From Paracoccaceae bacterium (GTDB lineage: Bacteria > Pseudomonadota > Alphaproteobacteria > Rhodobacterales > Rhodobacteraceae), in contig JAPPHA010000051.1 of NCBI GenBank assembly GCA_028874915.1, positions 1-64,000 on the forward strand: 64,000 nt of DNA, written 5' to 3'. This document shows positions 55,607-64,000 of this stretch, piece after piece (the first letter of the stretch is position 1; every line of letters begins with the position of its first letter). Under the pieces are notes generated by a model. That model was not told the origin of the DNA and searched no databases. It worked only from the letters and a program-made list of their open reading frames with translations. Both the position numbers and the translations under genes were made by a program.

Positions 55607-56200
55607 TCATCGAACACCATGCCGCGGCCTCCTGAAAATCGCAATCCCAATTGGGGACAACATTCTGACGCGTCGCCAGCAAAGCCGAAATCGTATCGAA
55701 CCACCGACATCCGCGCGTAGCGGTTGGCCGAACCGGCATTTGCGGCGATCGTCGACACGCGGGCTAGACCCTCGGGTCCGGATAGAACGCCGCGAATCGG
55801 TTGATGCGTCTCCTTGCCGCCAATCTGGCAAACGGAACGATTGGAGTTGAGCCCCTGTTTGTTTCCGATGGGCAGGACGTGGCAGCGTTCGCGAGCTTCT
55901 CCGGTTGCGGAGACCCTCGACAAGTTCCGGGCGCCGCAACACATAGCGGTACAGGAACTTCAGGGCAGCGAGAGCCACGTTTGTCGAGCGGGATTTGAGT
56001 CCGCAGTCGATCCGCCCCTTGAGCCAGGCCCGGACCTGTTCGGCATCGAGCCGGTCCTGCGACTGGCGGGTGTGTCTGGCCAGCCGGCGAATCTCGAGGA
56101 TGGTGGCGTATTGCGTGTTTTCGGTCAGGCTGGCCATGCGCATCTGGTCGATCATCCGCTGTCGAAACGGCGTGACTGTCCTGGTGTCGGATTGGGTCAT
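55607..56200 (-). pseudogene. Truncated tyrosine recombinase/integrase (N-terminal domain only)
   Basis: From ATG 56200 the frame gives TPFRQRMIDQMRMASLTENTQ, RLARHTRQSQDRLDAEQVRAWLKGRIDCGLKSRSTNVALAALKFLYRYVLRRPEL, the SAM-like core-binding domain of integrases of the kind linked with IS91-like elements and integrons. After about residue 100 the similarity ends abruptly. The remaining residues are Arg-rich and lack the catalytic R-H-R-Y domain, which I could not find in other frames. It is a remnant of a mobile element, and DNA beyond about 55890 is probably non-coding. Confidence 0.7.
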
Positions 56201-56839
56201 CGAGAATCTCCCTCGGGTCGGGATGGTGCGCCGCCAACCCATCCAACAACGGTCCATCAACGAGAAGAAGGATAGCGCCGGCCAAGAAGGAAAGAAGGCA
56301 GACGGTGGCAACGATCAGCCCCGACCGAACCTCAAACTCAATGGCGAACCGAAGCCCCGGGAAACTGCCGTGTATCGGCTTCGTTCAACTCCAATTGTCA
56401 TTGCAATGTACGGAACCAGTATTGCAATATACGGAACAATTTCAGGCAAAAAATTAAAGAACGTCGTCAATGCTATTTTGCGCCACAAGGATTTCGCGGC
56501 GAATCGAACAGCGTCCAAACGGGACTTTTTCGGTCGATTCCCGATCACCACGGTGTGCGAACGCCCGCCATTCTGCTCTGGCCGCGTCCCAGAAAGTGGA
56601 TTTCGAACCGTGAGTCCGGGTTCAGGCCTGGAATCCGAAGTTCCTTGCCCGGACCTGTCCCATGTTAACCGTGGTGCGGTTCCATACGCGACTTTGTCGC
56701 CTGGTCCGAACGCTGTCATCGGACGCGGGACTCCGTCAACGCAAGGCACCGGTGGGCAGGATTGTCCGAATGCACAAGAACCACTCCAGGACCTTGATTC
56801 CGGGAAGGCGTCCACTATTCGGCCGCCCTCGTTTCAGCC
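56201..56839. other. Intergenic region ahead of the GPP34-P450 gene
   Basis: About 640 bases without a recognised gene. Around 56395-56470 the sequence turns AT-rich and contains the tandem direct repeat listed separately, the best candidate for a regulatory region. Downstream to 56839 I see no clear ribosome site for the P450 gene. Confidence 0.45.
56400..56437 (+). repeat. Tandem 17-base direct repeat (operator-like)
   Basis: ATTGCAATGTACGGAAC (56400-56416) recurs as ATTGCAATATACGGAAC (56421-56437), 16 of 17 bases equal, with a 21-base period that equals two turns of B-DNA. Such spacing places two regulator dimers on the same face. The nearest gene in front is the GPP34-P450 fusion 400 bases away, and the truncated integrase lies behind. 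Confidence 0.65.
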
Positions 56840-58876
56840 ATGTTGAGATTGGCCGAGGAATTGCTGCTGCTTCTCATCGACAAGGAGCACGGCGATCTGG
56901 CACCGGTTCCGGCCCCGTCCCTGAGATACGCGTTGGCGGGCGCAGTCCTGATGGACCTGGCGCTGGAGGAACGCATCGACACCGACCCTGAGCATCTTTT
57001 CGTCGTCGATTCCAGCCCGGTCGGCGATGGCCTGCTCGACCTTTCGCTCGCCACGATCACCGGCAAGGCGGGCGACCCGTGCGACGCCGCGTATTGGGTG
57101 CAACGCCTGGGCGAGGCCCCCGTTGCGGACAAGATCCGCGACGCGGCCATAGAACAGCTGGTCGGCAAGAGCATCCTGGAGCGGGAAAGAGGGCACCCAC
57201 TGTCGCTGTCACGCCGAGTGGTTCGCGCCCGCAGGTATCCCACGGTCGACGGGAAGGCCGAGCGTGAGGTTGAAGTGCGCATCATGGGGGTCCTGTTCAG
57301 CGAAGAGGTGCCGACCCCCCGCGACGCCATGCTGATCTCCCTCGTTCACGCAAGTGGCTTGTTCGAACGCCTTCTTTCACGGGCCGAGCGGGAGGAGGTG
57401 AAAGAGCGGCTCGATCTCTTCCGGCGTCTGGACCTGATCGGACGGGCGGTTTTCCAGGCCATTGGCGAAGCGGGAATAACCGGCGCGGCGCAGGCGGACG
57501 GGCGGATCCGCGGAGTGCCGACATCCGCCGAACGCGCCCGGGCGCTGGCCGCACTGCCGATGGCCGAGGGCGGCGGACTCCCCTTTGCCGGAAACGCCTT
57601 CAGCATGACGGGCAACATCGTTTCGTTCCTGGTCCGGCAATATCGGATTCTCGGCCCTGTTTTTCGCGTGCGCGCATTCTCGCGCGACTTTACGGTCCTG
57701 GCAGGACCCCGCGCCAATGTGCTCCTTCAGCGGAGTGGAAAGAATTGTTTCCGCACCCTTGAGGCGTTCGAGGGGGTGGCCGACGCGCTGGGGGTGCACC
57801 GGTTCATTCTGAGCATGGACGGGGGCGATCACTTTCAGCTGCGGCGCGCACTGAAGGACGGATATTCACACGCGTTCATCCTCAAGCGTGCGGCCGAGGT
57901 CTGCGACATTGCCTCCAGCTTCATAGACGAATGGCCGAAGGGGCGACCTTTGAGCGTGATGCCCGCCATGCAGCGCATCGTAGGTGAACAGATCGGCCGG
58001 ATATGCACCGGCGTCTCCGCGAAGGACGACCTGGACGACCTGTCATACTTTTTCGATCGGTTGCTGGCCGTACGAGCCATGCATCGGCGACCCGAGCTCG
58101 CGATGAAGACGCCACGGATGCGCCGCGCCCGCAGCCGGATTCAGGGGCTGTACGAACGCGTGCTGGAAGCACACGCGCCGCAGCGCAGCACCGACAGGGA
58201 ACCCGACCTCATCGACGACGTGATGGAGCTTCACCGGTCCGACCCGCAATTGCTGCCCGAGCACGATCTGTTTTCTGCCTGCATCGGACCGTTCGTGGCC
58301 GGGCTGCACACCGCCGCCAGCGTGAATGCACTCATGCTCTATTCGGTGCTCAAGCATCCGGGTGTCCTGTCTCGCGTGCGTCCGGAGATCGACTCGTTGT
58401 TTGCGAACGGCGGCCCGACGGCCGAAAAGCTTCGGGCCATGGACGTGACCCACCGCGTTGCAATGGAGACCCTGCGTTTGTACCCGGTGGCTCCGGCGGC
58501 CTTGCGCCAGGCAGTCAATACATTCGAGTTCGCCGGCTACACTGTCCCGGCGGGTACGCACGCCATCGTGGCCACGACGGTCCCGCACCACTGCCCGGAA
58601 CACTACCCGGACCCGGAGCGGTTCGATATCGACCGCTATACGCCGGAACGGGCAGAGCACAGAAAGCCCGGCGTTTACGCCCCTTTCGGCATGGGAACCC
58701 ATCGCTGCCTGGGCGACCGTTTCGCCGAGGCGCTGATGATGCTGACGCTGGCCACGATTCTTCACCGTGTCCACGTCGTCATGGACCCCCCGGATTACAG
58801 GATGAAGTTCGACTATTCCACAACGACCGCTCCGGATGCCAGCTTCAGAATCACGGTCGTTGAGCGCCGGTCATAA
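56840..58876 (+). CDS. GPP34 (GOLPH3-like) domain fused to cytochrome P450
   Basis: This 678-residue protein has two parts. Residues about 3-225 match GPP34: LAEELLLLLIDKEHGDL, a hydrophobic AGAVLMDLAL helix, KIRDAAIEQLVGKSILERERG, and ISLVHASGLFERLL. Eukaryotic GPP34 proteins bind phosphatidylinositol 4-phosphate and membranes. Residues about 240-675 are a complete P450: I-helix AGLHT (487-491), K-helix ETLR (543-546), PERF near 592 and the haem loop FGMGTHRCLG with ligand Cys623. His before the I-helix Thr, in place of the usual acid, recalls CYP51 (AGxHT). No N-terminal membrane helix is present, so GPP34 may dock the P450 to lipid. Two sulfotransferases follow within 12 bases. Confidence 0.9.
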   Translation: MLRLAEELLLLLIDKEHGDLAPVPAPSLRYALAGAVLMDLALEERIDTDPEHLFVVDSSPVGDGLLDLSLATITGKAGDPCDAAYWVQRLGEAPVADKIRDAAIEQLVGKSILERERGHPLSLSRRVVRARRYPTVDGKAEREVEVRIMGVLFSEEVPTPRDAMLISLVHASGLFERLLSRAEREEVKERLDLFRRLDLIGRAVFQAIGEAGITGAAQADGRIRGVPTSAERARALAALPMAEGGGLPFAGNAFSMTGNIVSFLVRQYRILGPVFRVRAFSRDFTVLAGPRANVLLQRSGKNCFRTLEAFEGVADALGVHRFILSMDGGDHFQLRRALKDGYSHAFILKRAAEVCDIASSFIDEWPKGRPLSVMPAMQRIVGEQIGRICTGVSAKDDLDDLSYFFDRLLAVRAMHRRPELAMKTPRMRRARSRIQGLYERVLEAHAPQRSTDREPDLIDDVMELHRSDPQLLPEHDLFSACIGPFVAGLHTAASVNALMLYSVLKHPGVLSRVRPEIDSLFANGGPTAEKLRAMDVTHRVAMETLRLYPVAPAALRQAVNTFEFAGYTVPAGTHAIVATTVPHHCPEHYPDPERFDIDRYTPERAEHRKPGVYAPFGMGTHRCLGDRFAEALMMLTLATILHRVHVVMDPPDYRMKFDYSTTTAPDASFRITVVERRS

Positions 58877-58888
58877 GAAACGACCGTC

Positions 58889-60004
58889 TTGCAAAGTAAA
58901 GCGCGTACGCCCCCGCACCTCGCCGCGACCGCACCGCTCGGCGTATGGGTTCGCCTGATCCGGGAGCACGGTAGCGTGCCCCGTCCGTACTGGGGAAAGC
59001 TCGCGAGGGTTCTGCTGACGAGCGCAACGCTGGCGCCGTTGCGACTGGTGGAACGGACATGGTTCGACCGGCGGGTCGCGAGGACCGCGATCCACCCGTC
59101 GCCGGTCTACGTTCACGGCTTCGCCCGCACGGGCACGACGCACCTCCACAACCTGTTCGCGCAGGATCCGGGATTCGGGTTCCCGACTACCTTCCAGGGG
59201 TTCGCCTCGCCGATGTTCCTGACCACGCGCGGGTGGCTGGAACCGTTGATCGCGAAGCGTCTCCCCTCGACGCGGCCGATGGACAACGTGGCGGTATCCT
59301 TGTCGTTGCCGCAGGAGGAGGAGGTCGCGCTTGCGTGCATCTCGCACCTGTCGCCCGTTCACGCAGTATCGTTTCCGAACCGGATCCAGGAAATCACGGA
59401 CAAGTTCGGGTCCATGCGGCTGAGCGCGCACGAACTGGCACAGTGGGAGCGTGCGTATCTCAGGGTGCTGCGGCAGGCGACGCTGGCGGCTGGCGGGCGC
59501 CGGCTGGTGCTGAAGAGTCCAGCGAACCTGGGGCGCACTTCCGTTCTGCGTCGCCTGTTGCCGGACGCGAAGTTCGTCTTCATCATTCGCAACCCGTATG
59601 TGACCTACCTGTCGAATCTGAAGCTCTACCGTAACCTGCTGCCGGCCTACGGGATGGCGGACTGCGATTGGGCGACGGTCGCCGCGGCCGTGCGCAGCAA
59701 CTTCGCGGCGATGACGCGTCGGTACATGCAGGAGCGCTCCTCGATTCCGAAGGGCAACCTGGTCGAGGTGCGATTCGAGGACATCGAACGCGATCCTCTG
59801 TCTGAGCTGGAGCGCATTTATCACGAACTGCGGTTGCCGGGCTGGGAGCGGGCCCGGGCGCCGATCGCCGCGTACCTGGAAACAATCTCCGGATACGCAA
59901 AAAACCGCTACCGAATCGACCGGTCCGTCATCGATGTCGTCAACCGCGACTGGGGCTTTGCGGTGCGCGAGTGGGGCTACGCGCCTCCGGACGCTGATGG
60001 CTGA
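58889..60004 (+). CDS. Sulfotransferase family protein (first of pair)
   Basis: The 371-residue protein resembles PAPS-dependent sulfotransferases. The 5'-phosphosulfate loop is VHGFARTGTTHLHNLF (about residues 75-90) and the 3'-phosphate segment is FVFIIRNPYVTYLSNL (about 229-244). KSPANLGRTSVLRRLLPDAKF between them is typical of the sulfotransfer_3-like family acting on lipids and small molecules. The start is a TTG 12 bases after the P450 stop; no ATG lies near the N-terminus, so the start is uncertain by some residues. It overlaps the next sulfotransferase by eight bases, indicating one operon. Confidence 0.88.
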   Translation: MQSKARTPPHLAATAPLGVWVRLIREHGSVPRPYWGKLARVLLTSATLAPLRLVERTWFDRRVARTAIHPSPVYVHGFARTGTTHLHNLFAQDPGFGFPTTFQGFASPMFLTTRGWLEPLIAKRLPSTRPMDNVAVSLSLPQEEEVALACISHLSPVHAVSFPNRIQEITDKFGSMRLSAHELAQWERAYLRVLRQATLAAGGRRLVLKSPANLGRTSVLRRLLPDAKFVFIIRNPYVTYLSNLKLYRNLLPAYGMADCDWATVAAAVRSNFAAMTRRYMQERSSIPKGNLVEVRFEDIERDPLSELERIYHELRLPGWERARAPIAAYLETISGYAKNRYRIDRSVIDVVNRDWGFAVREWGYAPPDADG

Positions 60005-61061
60005 GCGGAGCGCTCGGGTCGACCCCCTCCCAGGGGACGACGGGATCGCGCCGGTCTTCGTGGTCAGCACCGGGCGGTGCGGGTCCACGCTGCTTTCGGC
60101 CATGGTGAGGCGGCATCCGAAGATCCTGAGCGTGTCGGAATTCTTCGCCTACCTCGGGCCCGGGGCGGTGCGCGCGCCCCGTGTCAGCGGCGAGACCGCT
60201 TTCCGCAGACTGAACACGCCCACGCCCGCGCTTCGCGCCTTTCTGGAGAATGCGTCCATCGGCGAATTGCTCTACCCGCTCGGCGGGGCCAGCCGCTACG
60301 GCACCGCCGACCTGCCGCCGATCATGTGCACCACGCTCCCACACCTCACGGACGAGCCCGATCGGTTGTGGGACAATCTCGGCCCGTCGCTGCGCGCCCG
60401 GGGCCGTCATCGCCTGACGGATCACTACCGTTTCGTGTTCGAGTGGCTGCGGCGACGTTTCGACAGGCGCCTGTGGGTCGAGCGGACCGGCGGCACGCTG
60501 CCGATGGCGCCGGTGCTGGCCCGTCACTTCCCCGACGCGCGCTTCGTCCATGTCTTCCGGGACGGGCGGGACACCGCGATTTCGATGTACAACCATCCCG
60601 GGTTCCGCGGGATGGCCATCAGTTCTCTGATGCTCAAGAGGGTCGGACTGGACCCGTTCTCGCCCGTGAACTGGCGGGGAAGCAGCCCATGGGTGCACAT
60701 CGTCGCAAACCTTCAGATGCGACTCGTGTCGCCCGAGCGGCTCATCCAGAGCGACATCCCGCTGGAGTCCTTTGGCTGGGTCTGGAGCGGCATGATCGAG
60801 CGGGGCACCGCGTTCCTCGGAACGCTTCCCGGCGAACGGGTCCTCTCGATGCGCTTCGAATCGCTGCTGCAGTCGCCAAGGGAAGAAATGGAACGCTTCG
60901 TCGATTTCCTGGGACCGGAACTGGCCGACGAGGGATGGCTCGACGAGGTGAGCCGACTGCCGCGCGCCATCGAGCCGAGGTGGACCCGCCTGGAGCCGGA
61001 ACAACAGCTCCGGCTCGCTGAAGCGTGCGCGCCGGGACAGGCGATCCTCGGCTATTCGTGA
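59997..61061 (+). CDS. Sulfotransferase family protein (second of pair)
   Basis: The ATG at 59997 overlaps the preceding stop (ATGGCTGA) and gives 354 residues; an upstream in-frame start would be inside the first gene. The 5'-phosphosulfate loop VFVVSTGRCGSTLLSAMVRRHP lies at about 20-41 and the 3'-phosphate segment ARFVHVFRDGRDTAISMYNHPG at about 181-202, both canonical. It is only distantly similar to its neighbour, so the pair is not a recent duplication and could act on two positions or two substrates. Its 3' end overlaps the stop of a convergent MFS fragment by 10 bases. Confidence 0.9.
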   Translation: MAERSARVDPLPGDDGIAPVFVVSTGRCGSTLLSAMVRRHPKILSVSEFFAYLGPGAVRAPRVSGETAFRRLNTPTPALRAFLENASIGELLYPLGGASRYGTADLPPIMCTTLPHLTDEPDRLWDNLGPSLRARGRHRLTDHYRFVFEWLRRRFDRRLWVERTGGTLPMAPVLARHFPDARFVHVFRDGRDTAISMYNHPGFRGMAISSLMLKRVGLDPFSPVNWRGSSPWVHIVANLQMRLVSPERLIQSDIPLESFGWVWSGMIERGTAFLGTLPGERVLSMRFESLLQSPREEMERFVDFLGPELADEGWLDEVSRLPRAIEPRWTRLEPEQQLRLAEACAPGQAILGYS

Positions 61062-61537
61062 GGCGCGGACACGGCCTCCGCCGGGGGTCTGGCAAACCGC
61101 AGAGACAGCAACGCAACAAGTGCGCAGAGGGTCACGATCGAAGCGGTGGCGGCGAGCGTACCGGTGTGGACAATGCCCAGAACCGTTCCCGCGATGCCGC
61201 CCACCAGGAATTGGACGCTGCCCGCGACTCCGGAGGCGGTGGCCCGAATGTCGGGAAAATGGGCCAGGAAGCACGCCCCGGCGTTACCGCCGACCATGCC
61301 CGCGACGCCCATCGAACACATGATGAGCGCAACGACCACTTCCAGAGACGGCGTCATCAACGTGACGTGCGCCAGGAGGATGCCGGTCGCCAGACACTGA
61401 ACGCCGCACGCGAACGGTACGATCCGGTGGGCGGAGAGCTTCCGGAGAAGGCCGAAATTGACCGCCGCGAAGAGGCCTGCCGCCACGACGTTCAAGGCCA
61501 GCAACCCGCTGAATAGCCCGGCGCTCACGCCGAACCA
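61052..61537 (-). pseudogene. MFS transporter C-terminal half (Bcr/CflA-like remnant)
   Basis: The minus-strand frame from about 61537 to 61052 reads GVSAGLFSGLLALNVVAAGLFAAVNF, then LAHFPDIRATASGVAGSVQFLVGGIAGTVLG and a final helix: helices 7-12 of a Bcr/CflA drug exporter. Upstream in the same frame the sequence turns into Arg/Pro-rich non-protein and the N-terminal six helices are missing. It may once have exported the product of the P450-sulfotransferase genes. Confidence 0.75.
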
Positions 61538-61559
61538 TCCCCCGGGTGCCGGTTGCCGA

Positions 61560-61802
61560 TCACGCCGTTCCTGATGGTGATGGCCTCGAGGCATCCGCCT
61601 GATTCTTGAGTGCGTACCGGGTGACGGGGAAGGCGTATTCGAACAGCCAGGGCGTTGTATGGCGCAGCCAGGTGAATTCCCTGTCGGGCGAGAAGGACGA
61701 AACCGACGGCCGTTTCTCACCGGCGGCTTTCGCGGCCTCATACGCGGCTTCATGCCTTGCCAGCATGGCGTTCCCGGCGAACCGGCAGGAAATCGCAAGC
61801 AT
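61560..61802 (-). pseudogene. Unidentified coding fragment
   Basis: This 80-codon frame has protein-like composition (AMLARHEAAYEAAKAAGEKRP, then FSPDREFTWLRHTTPWLFEY), and plausible coding sequence continues upstream of its ATG to about 61845. I do not recognise the family. It looks like the C-terminal piece of a larger protein joined to the MFS fragment by a rearrangement. Confidence 0.35.
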
Positions 61803-62210
61803 CCGGAACGTATCCGGCCCACGCCGAAAAACTCTCGACCAGGAATAAAGTGGGCAGCGGAACTACTCGAATTCGCCTCCTGGGAAAGAAAACCTGTCCC
61901 GGACTGTCCCGGATCAACCAACGGAAAAACGTGCAAGGAACGTGAAAAAACCGCCCGGTTCATGACCGAATAGCCCGAGACTCTACAGCCCTGCCCGGCC
62001 AGACGCCGTGCGTTCGCAACGAAGCCGGGCAGACGCCGGTAGGCGAGACTTCGGTATGCGGTCGTCTCGCTCATGCGGCCGGGCCTTCCGAACATGGTTC
62101 GTCTGGTGACGGGAAAAACGGGTTCCCCGTCATATTCACAGGACACCAACTGCCTGAATTGTCGAGGAATTACCCAAAATCACGACCCAGCGTCGGTACC
62201 TCCGCGGCGC

Positions 62211-62538
62211 GCGAAATCGACACCTTGGCTGCTAGTCGCCGAGTTAAGCATACAATTCCTCATTTTTTCGATCGTCGGCGCCTATGCTCCGGATCAGTCC
62301 TTGTCTGATGTCTGGGTCGCTCTTGTCTCGGGCGTGCTGGGATACTTCATGCAACGGTACGGGTTCTTGGTCACCCCATTTGGCCATCGGTTAGATTCTG
62401 GGCGGAATGCTGGAACAGCACCTCGATCAGTCCATGGTGAACCTGGATCAAAAACGGTGGCTGATGCTGGCCCAACCGTTGACTCTCCGGTTCCTGGTTC
62501 TGACCGCGCTGGCCCTGGTCGGACCCTCGATGTGGTGA
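62211..62538 (+). pseudogene. TctA (tripartite tricarboxylate transporter) C-terminal remnant, frameshifted
   Basis: In one frame the DNA reads [20 protein letters not shown] and then [23 protein letters not shown], the helix pair near the end of TctA permeases (IGAYAxxNSxxDVWxMLxFGVxGYxMRKxGFP). About 62390 the frame shifts, and [21 protein letters not shown] with a last hydrophobic stretch continues to a TGA at 62536-62538, equivalent to TctA LGPMLExxLRxS. Everything upstream of about 62211 is missing. It is a dead fragment. Confidence 0.7.
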
Positions 62539-62591
62539 CTTGTGCAACCAGGTTCAGGCCGTATCATTGCGAAATCCCGGGAGACCAGCCT

Positions 62592-63767
62592 ATGACCAGA
62601 ATCAGGTCTGTCCGCACACGCGTCTGGAACTGGACCGGCCCAACGGTTCCGCCACAGGGCAACTTTTGTACGAACGCCTCCGATGTACTCCAGGAATCCG
62701 GAGACGCCATGGCGACGTTCAGGTTTCACCAGTGGTTGACCTGTGAAGTGGAAACGACCGACGGGACGGTCGGGATCGGGAATGCCGCCCTCGCACCCAA
62801 CGTTGTCAAGACAGCCATCGACGATCATTTTGCTGGAATGGTCATTGGTCTTGATCCGTTCGATCATGCCTTCATCTGGGAGAAAATGTACCGGCGATCA
62901 CATGCCTGGGGACGCAAGGGCGTCGGCATGACGGCCATTTCGGCCATCGATATCGCGATTTGGGACTTGATGGGCAAGCTTGTTGGCAAACCTGTCTTCA
63001 AGCTGCTTGGCGGACGCACCAAGGACAAAATACCGGTTTATTATTCAAAACTCTATGCTGGCGAAATCTCGGCGATGCAGGCCGAGGCCGAGGCCGCGAT
63101 CCAGGGCGGCTTTACGGCATTCAAGACACGATTTGGTTTCGGGCCGACGGACGGCATGGCTGGCATGCGCGAAAACCTCAAGCGGGTCGAGGCCCTCCGA
63201 GAAGTCATTGGTTACGACAATGATCTCATGCTCGAGTGCTATATGGGTTGGAATGTCGACTACACGAGACGGATGCTGCCGAAACTGGCACCATTCGAAC
63301 CGCGTTGGCTCGAAGAACCCGTCATTGCCGATGACGTTGCAGGGTATTTGGAACTCAATGCCCTTGGCATTGTTCCGATCTCGGGCGGCGAACATGAATT
63401 CTCGGTGATCGGATGCAAGGATCTGATCGTGAACAAGGCGGTAAGTGTTCTTCAGTATGATACAAACCGCGTCGGCGGGATCACGGCTGCGCAAAAGATC
63501 AACGCCATCGCCGAGGCCCACCAGATTCCGGTAATCCCACACGCCGGCCAGATGCATAACTATCACCTGACCATGGCCAATGTTAACTGCCCGATGTCCG
63601 AGTACTTTCCGGTCTTTGACGTCGAGGTCGGGAACGAACTGTTCTACTATATCTTTGACGGTGAACCGGACGCCGAGGATGGTTTTCTGCAACTCGACGA
63701 CGGATCGCCCGGACTCGGCATCAGCATTTCAGACAGGAATCTGAGTCATTTCGAGATCGTTGAATGA
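62592..63767 (+). CDS. rhmD: Mandelate racemase/enolase-superfamily dehydratase, L-rhamnonate dehydratase-like
   Basis: The 391-residue protein (GGGAGA ahead of ATG 62592) has the enolase-superfamily layout. Metal ligands appear in [16 protein letters not shown] and SGGEHEFS. The acid/base pair appears as Asp in [10 protein letters not shown] and His in [11 protein letters not shown], with [13 protein letters not shown] ahead of the barrel ligands and [24 protein letters not shown] near the end. These segments agree closely with L-rhamnonate dehydratase, which yields 2-keto-3-deoxy-L-rhamnonate. No other rhamnose genes are visible within the window; a TctA remnant lies just upstream. Confidence 0.87.
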   Translation: MTRIRSVRTRVWNWTGPTVPPQGNFCTNASDVLQESGDAMATFRFHQWLTCEVETTDGTVGIGNAALAPNVVKTAIDDHFAGMVIGLDPFDHAFIWEKMYRRSHAWGRKGVGMTAISAIDIAIWDLMGKLVGKPVFKLLGGRTKDKIPVYYSKLYAGEISAMQAEAEAAIQGGFTAFKTRFGFGPTDGMAGMRENLKRVEALREVIGYDNDLMLECYMGWNVDYTRRMLPKLAPFEPRWLEEPVIADDVAGYLELNALGIVPISGGEHEFSVIGCKDLIVNKAVSVLQYDTNRVGGITAAQKINAIAEAHQIPVIPHAGQMHNYHLTMANVNCPMSEYFPVFDVEVGNELFYYIFDGEPDAEDGFLQLDDGSPGLGISISDRNLSHFEIVE

Positions 63768-64000
63768 TCGAATGCGTTTCCCGATCCGCGGCCACGGTTT
63801 TCCGCAAGACGAAAGCCGAAGTCTCGACTCCCTGCAGTCCCGTGACGGCGGACCATGCGTTCGCCCGGCCAAATCGGGTTCGCCGAGCCCGGGTGAGGTT
63901 CCGTGTCGGTGATCCTGCCGTCGGACAATGCCCGGTTTGAAAATTACGGCCGTCCCGGGAATCCAAGACATCACGCTATAATGGAGTACTCCGGAATCTG
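63768..64000. other. Intergenic region at the window end
   Basis: No gene is supported after the dehydratase stop; open frames on the minus strand are Arg-rich and motif-free. The next gene lies outside the window. Confidence 0.4.

Noticed and set aside
58871-61274. Two long minus-strand frames opposite the sulfotransferases (410 and 444 codons)
   Set aside because: Both are antisense to genes with complete PAPS-binding loops; product composition is Arg/Gln/Pro-rich and unlike protein.

Overview
The window reads as chromosomal DNA of a GC-rich (about 60% G+C by eye) Gram-negative bacterium, most likely an alphaproteobacterium. The pointers are a 6S RNA candidate followed by 5-formyltetrahydrofolate cyclo-ligase and a YmdB-type phosphoesterase, an imuA-imuB-dnaE2 mutasome preceded by GTTC-N7-GTTC-like SOS half-sites, and two kinds of TRAP transporter. 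No tRNA, rRNA or CRISPR array was seen. Long non-coding gaps and several broken genes suggest local genome decay. The remnants are of an IS5-like transposase, TctA, an MFS transporter, a tyrosine recombinase and a DUF433/DUF5615 toxin-antitoxin pair.

Layout. 0.3-4.6 kb: pxpA-pxpB-pxpC (ATP-dependent 5-oxoprolinase) followed by a biotin carrier and a biotin carboxylase. 5-7.6 kb: two FAD amine/amino-acid oxidases on the minus strand, divergent from a GntR/FCD regulator that leads into a TAXI-type TRAP transporter and a UspA protein (7.7-12.6 kb). Together these look like an uptake and catabolism block for small amino-acid-like compounds. 13.3-16.2 kb: a classical DctPQM TRAP transporter, divergent from an IclR-led operon of overlapping genes (IclR, MDR oxidoreductase, class III CoA-transferase, urocanase-family enzyme; 16.3-20.9 kb). 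21.5-23.1 kb: an acyl-CoA carboxylase carboxyltransferase. 23.7-30.7 kb: a DUF1302 / DUF1329 / YCF48-propeller / RND-MMPL operon, probably a trans-envelope lipid transport system. 30.9-39.7 kb: an MFS pump, a CoxG protein, a GMC oxidoreductase, pyrE, pntAB and yebC.

40.5-48.6 kb is defence and mutagenesis territory: a decayed DUF433/DUF5615 module, dnaE2-imuB-imuA with a triple SOS half-site array, and an intact AbiEi/AbiEii type IV toxin-antitoxin pair with a visible promoter and inverted repeat. 49.1-55.4 kb: an SLC13/RCK transporter, a DMT exporter, ymdB, ygfA, 6S RNA and a DUF3500 protein. 55.6-64 kb is accessory: a truncated recombinase, a tandem operator-like repeat, then the most unusual locus of the window. 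That locus is a single protein fusing an N-terminal GPP34 (GOLPH3-like) domain to a complete cytochrome P450, followed by two sulfotransferases. After it come an MFS fragment, a frameshifted TctA fragment and an L-rhamnonate-dehydratase-like enolase-superfamily enzyme.

The GPP34-P450/sulfotransferase cassette is the best candidate for an undescribed system. I infer that it hydroxylates and then sulfates a membrane-associated lipid or terpenoid.
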